A stretch of 64,000 nt of DNA from an uncultured Anaerotruncus sp. (lineage in GTDB: Bacteria; Bacillota; Clostridia; Oscillospirales; Acutalibacteraceae). Positions within the stretch are counted from its first letter, which is position 1, and each line of letters opens with the position of its first letter. The stretch lies in assembly GCA_900539775.1 (NCBI GenBank), contig UQDL01000006.1, forward strand, positions 55,026 to 119,025, written 5' to 3'. Positions 53,187 through 62,349 of the stretch are shown one piece after another. A model generated the notes under the pieces. It was not told the DNA's origin, searched no databases, and saw only the letters and a program-made list of their open reading frames with translations. The position numbers and the translations under genes are program-made.

Positions 53187-54227
53187 CTAAAACAACTTTG
53201 TTACATCCGAAAATGTTACCAAAACCATAACGCCGATCAGAATTGCAAGGCCTGCCGCATTTATGGCATACTCCCACTTTGACGGAAGCTTTTTTTTGAA
53301 TATGCCCTCGCCGAGAAGCAAGAAGAAACGCCAACCGTCAAGAGCGGGAATGGGAAACAGATTAAACAATCCTATATTTACGGTAAGGATAGCCGATATT
53401 CTCAAAAGCGAGGCAAAGCTTGTTTTAACAGCGCTTGAAACAACGGAAACCGTTCCTACAGGACCGCTTAAATCAGAAAGCCCGTATCTGCCTGTTAAAA
53501 GATCATGAACGGAAAGAAAAACCATTCTTGTGTATGAAACAAAAGTGGCAGCGCTGTTTTTCAGCACCGAACCGATTGTTTTTTCCTTGCCGAGAAGCCA
53601 AAAATCCATATTCACATATTTATGCCCCTCATACTCAGCCATATCAAACTTAACATCAAGCGTTTCGGTTTTACCGTTTCTTTCAACAGTTACGGACAAA
53701 GTATCGTCACGGGACCTTGTTAACCCGGTTTCAACATCCGTTGCGGTAAAAACACGCATACCGTCTATGCTTTTAATTGTGTCACCCACCATAAGTCCGC
53801 TCAATTCACTTGCGGCATTATCATCAAATTTGGCAATAGTTGGAGTGCCCACAAGATTTTGACTTGAAATAATGCAAACAATTATTAAGAAGCCAAGCAA
53901 CAAATTCATAAATGCACCAGCAACAACAACAAGCATTCTTGCGGGAACGCTTTTTGAGGAAAACGAGCCGTTGCTTTCGGACTCCTCATCCTCACCTTCC
54001 ATAGAGCAATAACCGCCAAAAAGAATCCAGCGCAAAGAATATTTGGTTTCGCCTTTTGTGAAAGAAAAAATCTTTGGCCCCATACCGATTGAAAATTCAT
54101 TAACCTTGATTTTCATCAGCCGAGCAGCCGCAAAATGGCCACCCTCGTGCACAATTATTATCAATTCAAAAAACAGAATTGCTATTATAACGGGATAAAC
54201 CGTGTTCCAAACCGAGCTTAAGGACAC
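53187..54227 (-). CDS. rseP: Site-2 metalloprotease RseP/RasP
   Basis: 346 aa intramembrane protease that cleaves membrane-bound anti-sigma factors and signal-peptide remnants. HEGGH at residues 27-31 is the zinc site; a PDZ domain lies at ~125-205; the second metal-ligand motif is NLFPIPALDGWRF. Most relatives have LDGG here, so G to W is unusual. Four transmembrane helices. Located between dxr and ispG as in many clostridia. Confidence 0.94.
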   Translation of the reverse strand: MSLSSVWNTVYPVIIAILFFELIIIVHEGGHFAAARLMKIKVNEFSIGMGPKIFSFTKGETKYSLRWILFGGYCSMEGEDEESESNGSFSSKSVPARMLVVVAGAFMNLLLGFLIIVCIISSQNLVGTPTIAKFDDNAASELSGLMVGDTIKSIDGMRVFTATDVETGLTRSRDDTLSVTVERNGKTETLDVKFDMAEYEGHKYVNMDFWLLGKEKTIGSVLKNSAATFVSYTRMVFLSVHDLLTGRYGLSDLSGPVGTVSVVSSAVKTSFASLLRISAILTVNIGLFNLFPIPALDGWRFFLLLGEGIFKKKLPSKWEYAINAAGLAILIGVMVLVTFSDVTKLF

Positions 54228-54248
54228 CTAATCGCCTCACGATATATT

Positions 54249-55397
54249 TTAGTTTTTATAATTTTCTGTTACAAATTCCCTTGCGGCTCTGTCTGCCTCA
54301 AGCACATCCGCAAGATTAAATTTTTGCTTACTGTGTGCTGCAAGCATAGCCTCTTCATTAAGATATGCAATATCGGTGAATTTAATTTTACCGGCGAGAA
54401 AAAGCTTAACGCTTTCTTCGTTTGCTCCGTTTGCAGCGGCAGGATAAAGACCGCCCATGTCAATTGCTTTTTTGCAAACATCAATGCATTTAAAGGTTTC
54501 ATAATCAGGCTCAAAGAAAGTGAGTTTGCCGTAATCGGCAAGTGAAAGCGGAGCAACCGGGCTGGGCTCTCTTTCGGGATAAGTAAGTGCATATTGAATG
54601 GGAATTCGCATATCCGGCACACCAAGCTGAGCAATCATTGAATTATCCTGATAAACGATTGCGGAGTGAACTACAGACTCGCGATGAACAACTATTTCAA
54701 TATCTTCATTAGGCATATCAAAAAGCCACTTAGCCTCAATAAATTCAAGGCCTTTATTCATCATTGTAGCAGAATCTATGGTTATTTTTGCACCCATGTC
54801 CCAATTCGGGTGCTTTAAAGCATCTGCGGCGGTTACATTTTCAAGCTCGGAAAGCTTTTTTCCGAAAAACGGACCGCCGGATGCCGTTAATATAATTTTC
54901 TTTATTGCCTCTTTTCGGGGACTTCCTTGCATTGCCTGAAAAATTGCAGAATGCTCACTGTCTACCGGCAGAATCGAAACACCGTTTTCCTTTGCAAGAT
55001 CCGTAACCAAACGGCCGCCGGCAACAAGAGTTTCTTTATTTGCAAGAGCAATTGTTTTTTTTGCTTTTATAGCTTCCAGCGTCGGCTGCAATCCAATCAT
55101 TCCAACCACGGAATTAAGCACGGTGTCTGCCCCATCATAAACAGAGCATTCAATCAGCCCATCCATTCCGGAAACAACCTTCACATCCGTATCTGCAACT
55201 CTCACCTTGAGTTCCTTGGCAGCCGACTCACTCATCATACAAGCCATCTCCGGCTTAAATTCACGAATTTGTGCTTCAATTTTATCAACACTTGAATTTG
55301 CCGTAAGGCATTTTACTTTATAGCCATGCATACGGCATACATCAAGCGACTGAGTTCCTATTGAGCCCGTTGAGCCCAGCAAAGAAATATTTTTCAT
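54249..55397 (-). CDS. dxr: 1-deoxy-D-xylulose 5-phosphate reductoisomerase
   Basis: 382 aa, second MEP-pathway enzyme. NADPH site GSTGSIGTQSLDV at the N-terminus; PVDSEHSAIFQ and ASGGPF are substrate loops; the metal site falls in this central region with NKGLEFIEAKWLF. Starts 17 nt after cdsA. Confidence 0.96.
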   Translation of the reverse strand: MKNISLLGSTGSIGTQSLDVCRMHGYKVKCLTANSSVDKIEAQIREFKPEMACMMSESAAKELKVRVADTDVKVVSGMDGLIECSVYDGADTVLNSVVGMIGLQPTLEAIKAKKTIALANKETLVAGGRLVTDLAKENGVSILPVDSEHSAIFQAMQGSPRKEAIKKIILTASGGPFFGKKLSELENVTAADALKHPNWDMGAKITIDSATMMNKGLEFIEAKWLFDMPNEDIEIVVHRESVVHSAIVYQDNSMIAQLGVPDMRIPIQYALTYPEREPSPVAPLSLADYGKLTFFEPDYETFKCIDVCKKAIDMGGLYPAAANGANEESVKLFLAGKIKFTDIAYLNEEAMLAAHSKQKFNLADVLEADRAAREFVTENYKN

Positions 55398-55414
55398 GGT
55401 TATTCACCTCATAA

Positions 55415-56281
55415 TCAGCAAAATGCAATAAGTGCGATTGAATATGTAACGGGAATAGTAAAGAGCACCGAATCAAATCTATCCATAACTCCGCCGTGGC
55501 CCGGGAAAATTTTACCAAAGTCTTTCACGCCGAAATTACGCTTCAAAACGGAAGCACTTAAATCGCCCATCATGCCCATAAAGGACACGGGAATTGAGCA
55601 AGCCAAAAGAACGGTGGCTCCGAATACATCAAGAGAAGCAGCTGCAACCTTGTTATAAATCACAAAAGCAACTGTATTTAAAATTAACGCAAATACTATA
55701 CCGCAAGCTGCGCCCTCAATGGTTTTTTTAGGGCTGATATTCGGGCTCATTTTTGTTTTACCGAATGCCATGCCGCCAAGCTGAGCACCGCTGTCTGTGC
55801 CGAGAGCGCAAATAAGAGCATAAAAAATAAGATAAATACCAAACTGCTCGTTAACAAACATATCACGAAGCCTTACGAAAACAGAAAAGCCAAAAGGCAC
55901 TATTATGCTTGCAAAAACGGAAATTGCAATATCCTCAAATTTGGTGTGCGAATAGCCCTTAAGCATGGCAAGCAAATAAACAAGAACAACGGCTATTATA
56001 AACACAATATTCGGAATTGCCTGAATAATCGGTCCCCACGTGTTTGCCGACACAAGCGGCTCAAGCACCTTTGGACTTGCAAAAAACGGAAAAACAGCAG
56101 CAACTGCTGTGCCGAAAACAAGAATAAATTTATTTGAAACCTTTGCACACTTCATGATTTCATTTGCGGCAACAGCACTTAAAAACGCAATAACTGCCAC
56201 AAAAAGCGGCGTATTTATTTGCCAAACAACAATTGCAAGCAATGCCAAAAGCACAACCGCAGTTATAACTCTTTGCTTCAT
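55415..56281 (-). CDS. cdsA: Phosphatidate cytidylyltransferase
   Basis: 288 aa with eight or so transmembrane helices. Makes CDP-diacylglycerol for phospholipid synthesis. The family signature SVLKRNFGVKDFGKIFPGHGG (shown partly) near residues 238-258 is complete with its terminal HGG. Co-transcribed with uppS (3 nt apart). Confidence 0.95.
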   Translation of the reverse strand: MKQRVITAVVLLALLAIVVWQINTPLFVAVIAFLSAVAANEIMKCAKVSNKFILVFGTAVAAVFPFFASPKVLEPLVSANTWGPIIQAIPNIVFIIAVVLVYLLAMLKGYSHTKFEDIAISVFASIIVPFGFSVFVRLRDMFVNEQFGIYLIFYALICALGTDSGAQLGGMAFGKTKMSPNISPKKTIEGAACGIVFALILNTVAFVIYNKVAAASLDVFGATVLLACSIPVSFMGMMGDLSASVLKRNFGVKDFGKIFPGHGGVMDRFDSVLFTIPVTYSIALIAFC

Positions 56282-56284
56282 AAT

Positions 56285-57004
56285 TTATCCTCCGAATCTG
56301 CGATTTCGCTTTTCAAACTCCGAAAGCGCAGCATATAAATCTTCATTTTTAAAATCGGGCCACAGCACATCGCTGTACCAAAATTCACTGTACGCGGCCT
56401 GCCAAAGCAAGAAATTTGAAAGGCGTTCCTCTCCGCTGGGCCTAATAATCAAATCGCAATCGGGTGAAGTATACATCTTTGAGCTGATGTCATCCTCGGT
56501 AACGGTTGTTTTACCTTCTGCAATCAAAGAATTCACTGCAGAAACGATTTCCTGCCTGCCGCCGTAATTAACGGCAAGATTGACCGTTGTGCCTTTTCTG
56601 GACGCAGTTTCCTGCTCTGCATCGGCCATAAGAGCCAAAAGTCTTTCGTCTATGCCCTCTTTTTCACCGACGAATCGCATCTTCATATCGCCGCTTGCCT
56701 GCAAATCATTTTTTGCCTCTATCAAATAATCATAAAAGAGGCGCATAATGGCGTTTACTTCTTCCTGAGGTCTTTTCCAATTTTCAGTTGAAAAAGCATA
56801 AAATGTTACTTCCTTAATTCCGAGTTTGCCGCACTCCTTGGCAATTTTTTTAAAAACCTCTGCGCCGGCCTTATGGCCCGCAGTGCGTGGCAAACCTCTT
56901 TTTTTTGCCCATCTTCCGTTTCCGTCCATAATAATGCCAAGGTGATTCGGAAGAACAGAAAAGGCAACATCCGCAGACTTTTGCTTTTTACCGAATAATG
57001 CCAT
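56285..57004 (-). CDS. uppS: Undecaprenyl diphosphate synthase
   Basis: 239 aa, cis-prenyltransferase making the C55 lipid carrier for wall polymers. GIIMDGNGRWAKKRG with the catalytic Asp, FSTENWKRP, and the C-terminal RPSGEERLSNFLLWQ and SEFWYSDVLWPDF are all present. ATG 57004 with GGAG 6 nt upstream. It lies after a hairpin that separates it from frr. Confidence 0.97.
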   Translation of the reverse strand: MALFGKKQKSADVAFSVLPNHLGIIMDGNGRWAKKRGLPRTAGHKAGAEVFKKIAKECGKLGIKEVTFYAFSTENWKRPQEEVNAIMRLFYDYLIEAKNDLQASGDMKMRFVGEKEGIDERLLALMADAEQETASRKGTTVNLAVNYGGRQEIVSAVNSLIAEGKTTVTEDDISSKMYTSPDCDLIIRPSGEERLSNFLLWQAAYSEFWYSDVLWPDFKNEDLYAALSEFEKRNRRFGG

Positions 57005-57019
57005 ATTTATCTCCTTAAA

Positions 57020-57054
57020 AAACAAAGCGGCGGGCGTAAATTATGCACCCGCCG
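57020..57054 (-). terminator. Terminator or attenuator between frr and uppS
   Basis: 7-bp GC stem CGGCGGG / CCCGCCG extended by 3 bp past one mismatch, then CTTTGTTTTTT on the minus strand. No promoter was seen between it and uppS, so it is probably leaky. Confidence 0.65.
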
Positions 57055-57111
57055 TTGAAATATACTGTTTTATTAAAACGGCAGGCAAAATGCCTAATAG
57101 CATTTTGCACA

Positions 57112-57666
57112 TCAGATGGAGAGAATTTCCTGCTCCTTCTTCTTTTCCATTTCATCGGTTTGCTTAATATAGCTGTCTGTTATATCCTGTAGCTTTTTTT
57201 CACCGTCTTTCATTTCGTCTTCGCTGATTTCGCTGTTTTTCTTAAGCTTTTTAACATCATCCATAGCATCACGACGAACATTTCTGATTGCAATTTTCGC
57301 TTCTTCGGAGCGTTTTGCAATATCTTTAACGAGTTCTTTACGGCGCTCTTCTGTAAGCGGTGGGAAAACAAGGCGGATAACTTTACCGTCATTAGAAGGG
57401 TTAATTCCGATATCCGAAGTATTGATAGCCTTTTCGATTTCCTTTAAAGTTGACATATCCCAAGGCTGAATCATAAGCATTCTCGGCTCCGGAACGCTGA
57501 CTGCCGCCATTTGATTTATAGGAGTAGGTGTTCCGTAATAATCAACGCTTACACGATCAAGAACGGCAGGATTTGCTCTGCCTGCACGAACGGATTTATA
57601 ATCTCTTTCAAGACTGTCGAGACATTTTTCCATTTTTGATTTTGTTTTATCGTATATTTCCTGCAT
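57112..57666 (-). CDS. frr: Ribosome recycling factor
   Basis: 184 aa, normal length. Splits the 70S post-termination complex with EF-G. MEKCLDSLERDYKSVRAGRANP start and VRLVFPPLTEERRKELVK-type segment (IRLVFPPLTEERRKELVK) are diagnostic. Downstream of pyrH by 81 nt. Confidence 0.97.
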   Translation of the reverse strand: MQEIYDKTKSKMEKCLDSLERDYKSVRAGRANPAVLDRVSVDYYGTPTPINQMAAVSVPEPRMLMIQPWDMSTLKEIEKAINTSDIGINPSNDGKVIRLVFPPLTEERRKELVKDIAKRSEEAKIAIRNVRRDAMDDVKKLKKNSEISEDEMKDGEKKLQDITDSYIKQTDEMEKKKEQEILSI

Positions 57667-57747
57667 TTCTGCATCCTTTCTGCCTAACGGCTGCGGATAA
57701 ATTTTTAATTTTATCGTTTTGCTTTATTTTCAAGTTAATGTGAACAA

Positions 57748-58455
57748 TCAGTTTTCTACAGTTGTGCCGATATTTTCACCGTTAACAACGGAAATAATAT
57801 TATCGGGATTATCAAGGTTAAACACAATGATAGACATATCATTATCCTTGCAAAGCGAAAATGCCGTGGAATCCATAACCTTAAGATCCCTGTTGATAAC
57901 TTCCTTAAACGAAACGTGATCATATTTAACGGCATCTGAATATTTGTTTGGATCCTTGTCAAAAACACCATCTACATTAGTTGCTTTAAGAAGTGCATCG
58001 GCATTCATTTCAACACTGCGAAGGGCAGCAGCTGTGTCTGTTGAAAAGAACGGGGAGCCCGTGCCGCAGCCGAAAATAACTATTCTGCCTTTTTCGAGAT
58101 GGCGAATTGCTCTGTTTCTGATATAAGGCTCTGCAATTTGGCGCATTTCAATAGCTGTTTGAACACGAACATCTGCACCGAGCTGCTCAAGGGCATCGCA
58201 AAGCGCAAGCGCATTCATAGCGGTTGCAAGCATTCCGATATGGTCTGCTCTTGCCCTATCCATACCTTCGCTTGACCTGCCGCGCCAAAAGTTGCCGCCG
58301 CCGACAACTATTGCCACCTCAACACCGAGATCCGAAACTTTTTTTACTGATTTGCAAATTTTAACAACGGTATCGTTATCAATACCGCTTTGTTTTGAAC
58401 CGGCAAGCACCTCGCCGGATAATTTAAGCAAAATTCTTTTATAAACTGTGCTCAT
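57748..58455 (-). CDS. pyrH: UMP kinase
   Basis: 235 aa, amino-acid-kinase fold. Makes UDP. RILLKLSGEVLAG, VVGGGNFWRG and GCGTGSPFFSTDTAAALR are characteristic. Preceded by GGGGG SD and a promoter; it heads the pyrH-frr-uppS-cdsA-dxr-rseP-ispG-polC run. The rpsB-tsf genes often found upstream are not there. Confidence 0.97.
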   Translation of the reverse strand: MSTVYKRILLKLSGEVLAGSKQSGIDNDTVVKICKSVKKVSDLGVEVAIVVGGGNFWRGRSSEGMDRARADHIGMLATAMNALALCDALEQLGADVRVQTAIEMRQIAEPYIRNRAIRHLEKGRIVIFGCGTGSPFFSTDTAAALRSVEMNADALLKATNVDGVFDKDPNKYSDAVKYDHVSFKEVINRDLKVMDSTAFSLCKDNDMSIIVFNLDNPDNIISVVNGENIGTTVEN

Positions 58456-58482
58456 ACATTAACCCCCAATTTCATTATTTAT

Positions 58483-58511
58483 ATAATAATATATTTTAAT
58501 AATAAAGTAAA
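58483..58511 (-). promoter_or_regulatory. pyrH operon promoter
   Basis: Minus strand: TTTACT (58511-58506), 17-nt spacer, TATTAT (58488-58483). Confidence 0.55.
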
Positions 58512-58521
58512 GAACATTAAG

Positions 58522-58547
58522 AAAAAAGGCGGTAAAAATTTACCGCC
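58522..58547 (-). terminator. Terminator of the surface-protein gene
   Basis: Palindromic stem GGCGGTAAA / TTTACCGCC followed by TTTTTT on the minus strand, 18 nt after the stop at 58566. Confidence 0.8.
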
Positions 58548-58565
58548 CTTTAATAATTATGTTAT

Positions 58566-60623
58566 TTAATTACCGCCAATCAGTTTATTTGAATCACACA
58601 TAAGAATCGAGTAATCACGCACATTTACATATCCGTCATTATTAACATCATAGAGATAGCCATTCTCGATTTCAGCCGTTTTCTTGTTGAAATAATTGCC
58701 GGACATTGCGGGAAGCACCTTTGTTACCGTAGCATTTGTTACCGTGTTGCATTTTGAGCAAGTATATGAAAACGAAAGTGCTGCAATATTTATTCCGGAA
58801 TAATGATAATCATGAGCATAAGGCAAGATTTCTTCAATTTTAAGCGAGCAGTGCCTGCAAGTGCCGGTTGCCTTACCCTGTTCTGTACAGCTGGGTTCCT
58901 TCAAAACGGTATAATCATCAACACCGTTAATATCGTGGCCGAGTGCATCAATAGATGTTGTTTTCACATTGCCGCAGACGGTGCAGGTTTGAGTTGCCGT
59001 GCCTTTTTCCGTGCACGTAGGCTTTTTGGTAACTGTTTGCTCACCATAACTGTGACCCTTGGCAGGAATAATTTGCGGAGTGTCTGTTTTTCCGCAAACA
59101 TTGCACTGCCTTAATGATGAACCGGGGCGTGTGCATGTTGCCTCAGTGACTCTTGTTTCATAATATCCCTCTACCCACTCATTATGCACAATCTCCGTGC
59201 GAACATTGCCGCAAACAGAGCAAGTGTATTCTGTTGTGGTGTGGCCGTTATCAGAAGTTTCATTTTTAGTTATTGTTTCATTATGACCCGTTGCGGGAAT
59301 TGTTTTTTGAACTGTTTGATTACAGCTTGTGCAGAAGCCTTCTGCAATTCCGTCTTCTGTGCAAGTGGCAGGCTTAATAATATTGTAAGTTTCAACAGAA
59401 TGCTCTGCCTTTTGAGGAATTTGGGTTTTTTCAACTTTACCGCAGCCTTCTACATTACAGGTTTTTGTGGTAAAGCCGTATTTAGTGCAGGTTGCGGTTG
59501 AGGTTTGCGTATAATATCCGCTTACCCAGGCATTATGGGTTATTTTAGTTTGCTCTGCATTGCATTTAACGCCGTTTACAATTCTTGTGCAAGCTTGGTA
59601 TTCATAAAGATGGCCGTTAGTTTTTGTTTGATCGTTTGTTTCAACCGTTGCATAACTGTGGCCGAGAGCTTCAATTGGCACAACCTCAAGTGTTTCGCCG
59701 CATTGATCACAAACAATTTTCTTTTCGCCCGGCTCGGTGCATGTTGCCTCTTTGGTAACAACCTCAGAGCTGCTTACATGAGCACAGGGATCTAAAGACA
59801 CGAATTCATAATTACTATCTGTGTTTGTTTCAACAAATGTTTGAGTGGTAGACCTTGAATGGCCGTGGAATGTTATTTTATGCTGACTTCCGGCAAAGGG
59901 ATTATCTGCAACAAGACCGTTAAATTGGCAATTTGCATTATTAACGGTTACATCGATCAACCCATAATTATTAGCAAACGAGCGAAGCTCAACGGAGGAT
60001 ATTTTCTCCGGAAGCTCTATTTTGGTAAAATTACACTTATAAAATGAATACTGGCTTATTTTAGTTATTTTTTTGCCAAATTCAACACTTGAAACTCCGG
60101 CACCGTAAAAAGCATAACTTCCGGTTTCGGTCATTCCGTCGCCGTAAACAACCTTTGTAAGATTAGTGCAATCCTTAAAAGCATAAAAACCTATTGAGGT
60201 TAAGCTGTTTGGAAAAACAACCTGAGTCAGAGCCTTACAGCCTTCAAAAGCATTCATAGAGATTGCGGTAAGCGATGATGAAGGAAAGGTAACGGATTTC
60301 AAAGCGGTCATATTTGAAAAATTATAGTTTCCGATTTTTGTAACGCCTTCCTGAATAACAACAGAAACACACTTTGATTTATATTCATACCACGGTGCTC
60401 TGAGAACTGCAGCGGTTGAATCAGCATAATTCTTAATTGCGCCCGTTCCTGAAATGGTTAGCACATTTGTGCTTACATCATAAGAATAATTAACCTTGGA
60501 GCCGGTAGCGCCACAGCTGCCGCTTGTTGCAGCGGAAACAACAGAAACAGATGTGCCGCAAAGCATCGTGAAAGAAAGCGCAAGCGCCATAAAAAACGAT
60601 ATTGCTTTTTTTAATACTTTCAT
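58566..60623 (-). CDS. Secreted BspA-like LRR protein with Cys-motif repeats and dockerin-like end
   Basis: 685 aa with a signal peptide at ~1-32. Residues ~75-260 are a BspA-type leucine-rich-repeat region (TALKSVTFPSSSLTAIS, ALTQVVFPNSLTSIG). From ~290 to 625 there are at least six to seven repeats of ~30-60 residues with a CT-x2-G ... CxxCG pattern ending in an ALGH/ATGH element, e.g. EATCTEPGEKKIVCDQCG. The C-terminus has one EF-hand-like loop, DVNNDGYVNVRDYSILMCDS, resembling one dockerin half-repeat. ATG 60623 has AAAGG 7 nt upstream. Likely surface adhesion or sensing; the repeats' ligand is unknown. Confidence 0.85.
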   Translation of the reverse strand: MKVLKKAISFFMALALSFTMLCGTSVSVVSAATSGSCGATGSKVNYSYDVSTNVLTISGTGAIKNYADSTAAVLRAPWYEYKSKCVSVVIQEGVTKIGNYNFSNMTALKSVTFPSSSLTAISMNAFEGCKALTQVVFPNSLTSIGFYAFKDCTNLTKVVYGDGMTETGSYAFYGAGVSSVEFGKKITKISQYSFYKCNFTKIELPEKISSVELRSFANNYGLIDVTVNNANCQFNGLVADNPFAGSQHKITFHGHSRSTTQTFVETNTDSNYEFVSLDPCAHVSSSEVVTKEATCTEPGEKKIVCDQCGETLEVVPIEALGHSYATVETNDQTKTNGHLYEYQACTRIVNGVKCNAEQTKITHNAWVSGYYTQTSTATCTKYGFTTKTCNVEGCGKVEKTQIPQKAEHSVETYNIIKPATCTEDGIAEGFCTSCNQTVQKTIPATGHNETITKNETSDNGHTTTEYTCSVCGNVRTEIVHNEWVEGYYETRVTEATCTRPGSSLRQCNVCGKTDTPQIIPAKGHSYGEQTVTKKPTCTEKGTATQTCTVCGNVKTTSIDALGHDINGVDDYTVLKEPSCTEQGKATGTCRHCSLKIEEILPYAHDYHYSGINIAALSFSYTCSKCNTVTNATVTKVLPAMSGNYFNKKTAEIENGYLYDVNNDGYVNVRDYSILMCDSNKLIGGN

Positions 60624-60721
60624 AATTCTACCTTTCTTCCGAGCCTGCAAGGCAAAAAGCAAGCATTGCCTTGATTAAAACGGATAGCTGACTCAGAAAA
60701 CGAATAAATTTAACCGTATAA

Positions 60722-60750
60722 ATTTTAACACAAATTCATTTTATTGTAAA
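60722..60750 (-). promoter_or_regulatory. Promoter of the surface-protein gene
   Basis: Minus strand: TTTACA (60750-60745), 17-nt spacer, TAAAAT (60727-60722), about 100 nt before the ATG at 60623. Confidence 0.6.
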
Positions 60751-60833
60751 TATATATTTAGTGATATTAAACAATATACGGTAACAAACCGAGGCATTTT
60801 CCGGGAAATATGACTTTAAGGTTCAAATAGAAT

Positions 60834-60866
60834 ATTTCGGCAAGGCGTAAGTTTGCACGCCGAAAT
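60834..60866. repeat. Inverted repeat in the 60.6-61.1 kb intergenic gap
   Basis: ATTTCGGC / GCCGAAAT, perfect 8-bp arms 17 nt apart. The roughly 500-nt gap between the surface-protein start and the MazG-like gene holds this hairpin and two promoters pointing outward; I see no supported gene in it. A short minus-strand frame (60767-61000) has no SD and is not called. Confidence 0.4.
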
Positions 60867-60960
60867 TCAAAGCCGCCTCCCCTCTTGAGCAAATTCTTTA
60901 ACCTAGCTACACAATAAATATGTTTGTAATTGCCACGGGTTATACAAACTCCCTGCATTC

Positions 60961-60989
60961 TTGACCGTGCATAAAATTCATGATATGAT
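60961..60989 (+). promoter_or_regulatory. Promoter for MazG-like gene
   Basis: TTGACC (60961-60966), 17-nt spacer, TATGAT (60984-60989), about 130 nt before the ATG. Confidence 0.6.
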
Positions 60990-61121
60990 TTATTTATCAA
61001 GCCTTACATAAAACGTCTTACAATATATTGCCAAAAAAGGCGCAGTATCGGTTTTAATTACAAAGAAGCGCCGGATTCAAAAGACGAAACGAAATATTTT
61101 AATAAAGGAGATAATTCTGTT

Positions 61122-61442
61122 ATGTATGAAAAAATGAATAAACTTGTCAGAGACAATATACCCAATATAATTAAACAAACCGGAGATAAACCCGATTTTG
61201 TGATTCTTGATTCCAATGACTACTACACTGAATTAAAGAAAAAGCTTACAGAAGAAGTAAATGAATTTAATGATTCAGACGAAATTATAGAATTATGCGA
61301 TGTTGTTGAGATAATAAGCGCCATTTTGGATTACAAGAACATCGGCGGCGAAGAATTTGAAAAAATGCGTTGCGCTAAAAACAAAGCCAACGGCAAATTT
61401 GAAAAAAGAATATTTCTTAACGGCGTTGATAGAATGTTGTAA
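61122..61442 (+). CDS. MazG-like nucleotide pyrophosphohydrolase
   Basis: 106 aa, all-helical. NKLVRDNIPNIIKQTGDKP start and KKLTEEVNEFNDSDEIIELCDVVEII (E-x2-E/E-x2-D metal pattern) identify the small house-cleaning NTP-PPase branch often annotated as phosphoribosyl-ATP diphosphatase-like. It is distinct from hisE and from mazG elsewhere in this window. ATG 61122 has AAAGGAG 11 nt upstream. It stands alone in an AT-rich region. Confidence 0.82.
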   Translation: MYEKMNKLVRDNIPNIIKQTGDKPDFVILDSNDYYTELKKKLTEEVNEFNDSDEIIELCDVVEIISAILDYKNIGGEEFEKMRCAKNKANGKFEKRIFLNGVDRML

Positions 61443-61570
61443 CCACAAGAACATTTAACGGTGCACCTAAATACAATTAAGTGATTGTTTAAGAAAACTG
61501 TATCGTAGAAAAATTATAAGCGAATTTGCAAATTTTATCATTTCGTTAATTGAACAACCATGCAACAAAG

Positions 61571-61608
61571 ATCCCTCTATGCAGAAAAATGCCATATAGG
61601 GATTTTTT
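61571..61608 (+). terminator. Terminator downstream of MazG-like gene
   Basis: Imperfect 12-13-bp stem ATCCCTCTATGC / TGCCATATAGGGAT (one bulged base) followed by TTTTTTATT, 128 nt past the stop. Confidence 0.65.
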
Positions 61609-62349
61609 ATTAAAAGAAGTTAAGAAATATAAGCTGCTGCAAAATTAAATCATAAAAAATCAATAATCGAAAAGCCTGAAAAACACAGCCGAGAATACGA
61701 ATTCGGTAAAAAATTACGATTTCAAATACAGATAAAGCTATCGCCATTCGGCTTATCATAACAAGCAAGAATGCACGATATTTACGCTTTCTGATTTTTT
61801 GTTTCTGTTTAACGATTACATTTTCAGATTTAATACAGCAATGCACGTGAAAATTATGCTGTTGCAAGGCAACAATAAAAAGCTTAATCATCATAATAAG
61901 TAACTTCAAATTCAACTTAAATTTATTCACTTAAAATTAGTATTAAAAGCAATGAAATTTAAATCAACTAAGTAAAATACCACATAAAATAAACTATAAA
62001 GCTATTAAATCAATATGGTAGCAGTGACCGAACGCAAATGCAACTTTTACCGCATAGTTACGCTATTTTTAACGCCATGAAAATGCTGTGTAATGCAATT
62101 TTAATATAACTTAAATTAAGCCCGGCTTAATTTGTGTGAGTTTTCAAATTGCTGTTTGAATTTTAAAAAAAAGCATGTGCCCACCAAAAACAAGTTTTAT
62201 TAAACAAGCGTGATATTTTCAACATTCCCTGTTGATTGAGATTGCAAAACAAATCACGAAATAATCATATAATCAATTACCGAAACAGGCACTGCAACTA
62301 TCAAAAATTATCAGCCTCAATAAGCATATTTTTAAATTGTGCACAGACG
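61609..62349. other. AT-rich stretch with no supported gene
   Basis: About 740 nt between the MazG-like terminator and the ncRNA terminator. A hydrophobic minus-strand frame (61610-61930, 106 codons, GTG start) has no SD and a composition matching random AT-rich DNA, so it is not called. I see no tRNA, repeat array or clear promoter here. Confidence 0.5.

Noticed and set aside
60767..61000. 77-codon minus-strand ORF upstream of the surface-protein gene
   Set aside because: No SD, spans the inverted repeat at 60834-60866 and the opposing promoter; no family resemblance.
61610..61930. 106-codon hydrophobic minus-strand ORF
   Set aside because: GTG start without SD, Ile/Leu/Phe/Lys composition expected of random AT-rich DNA, no recognisable domain.
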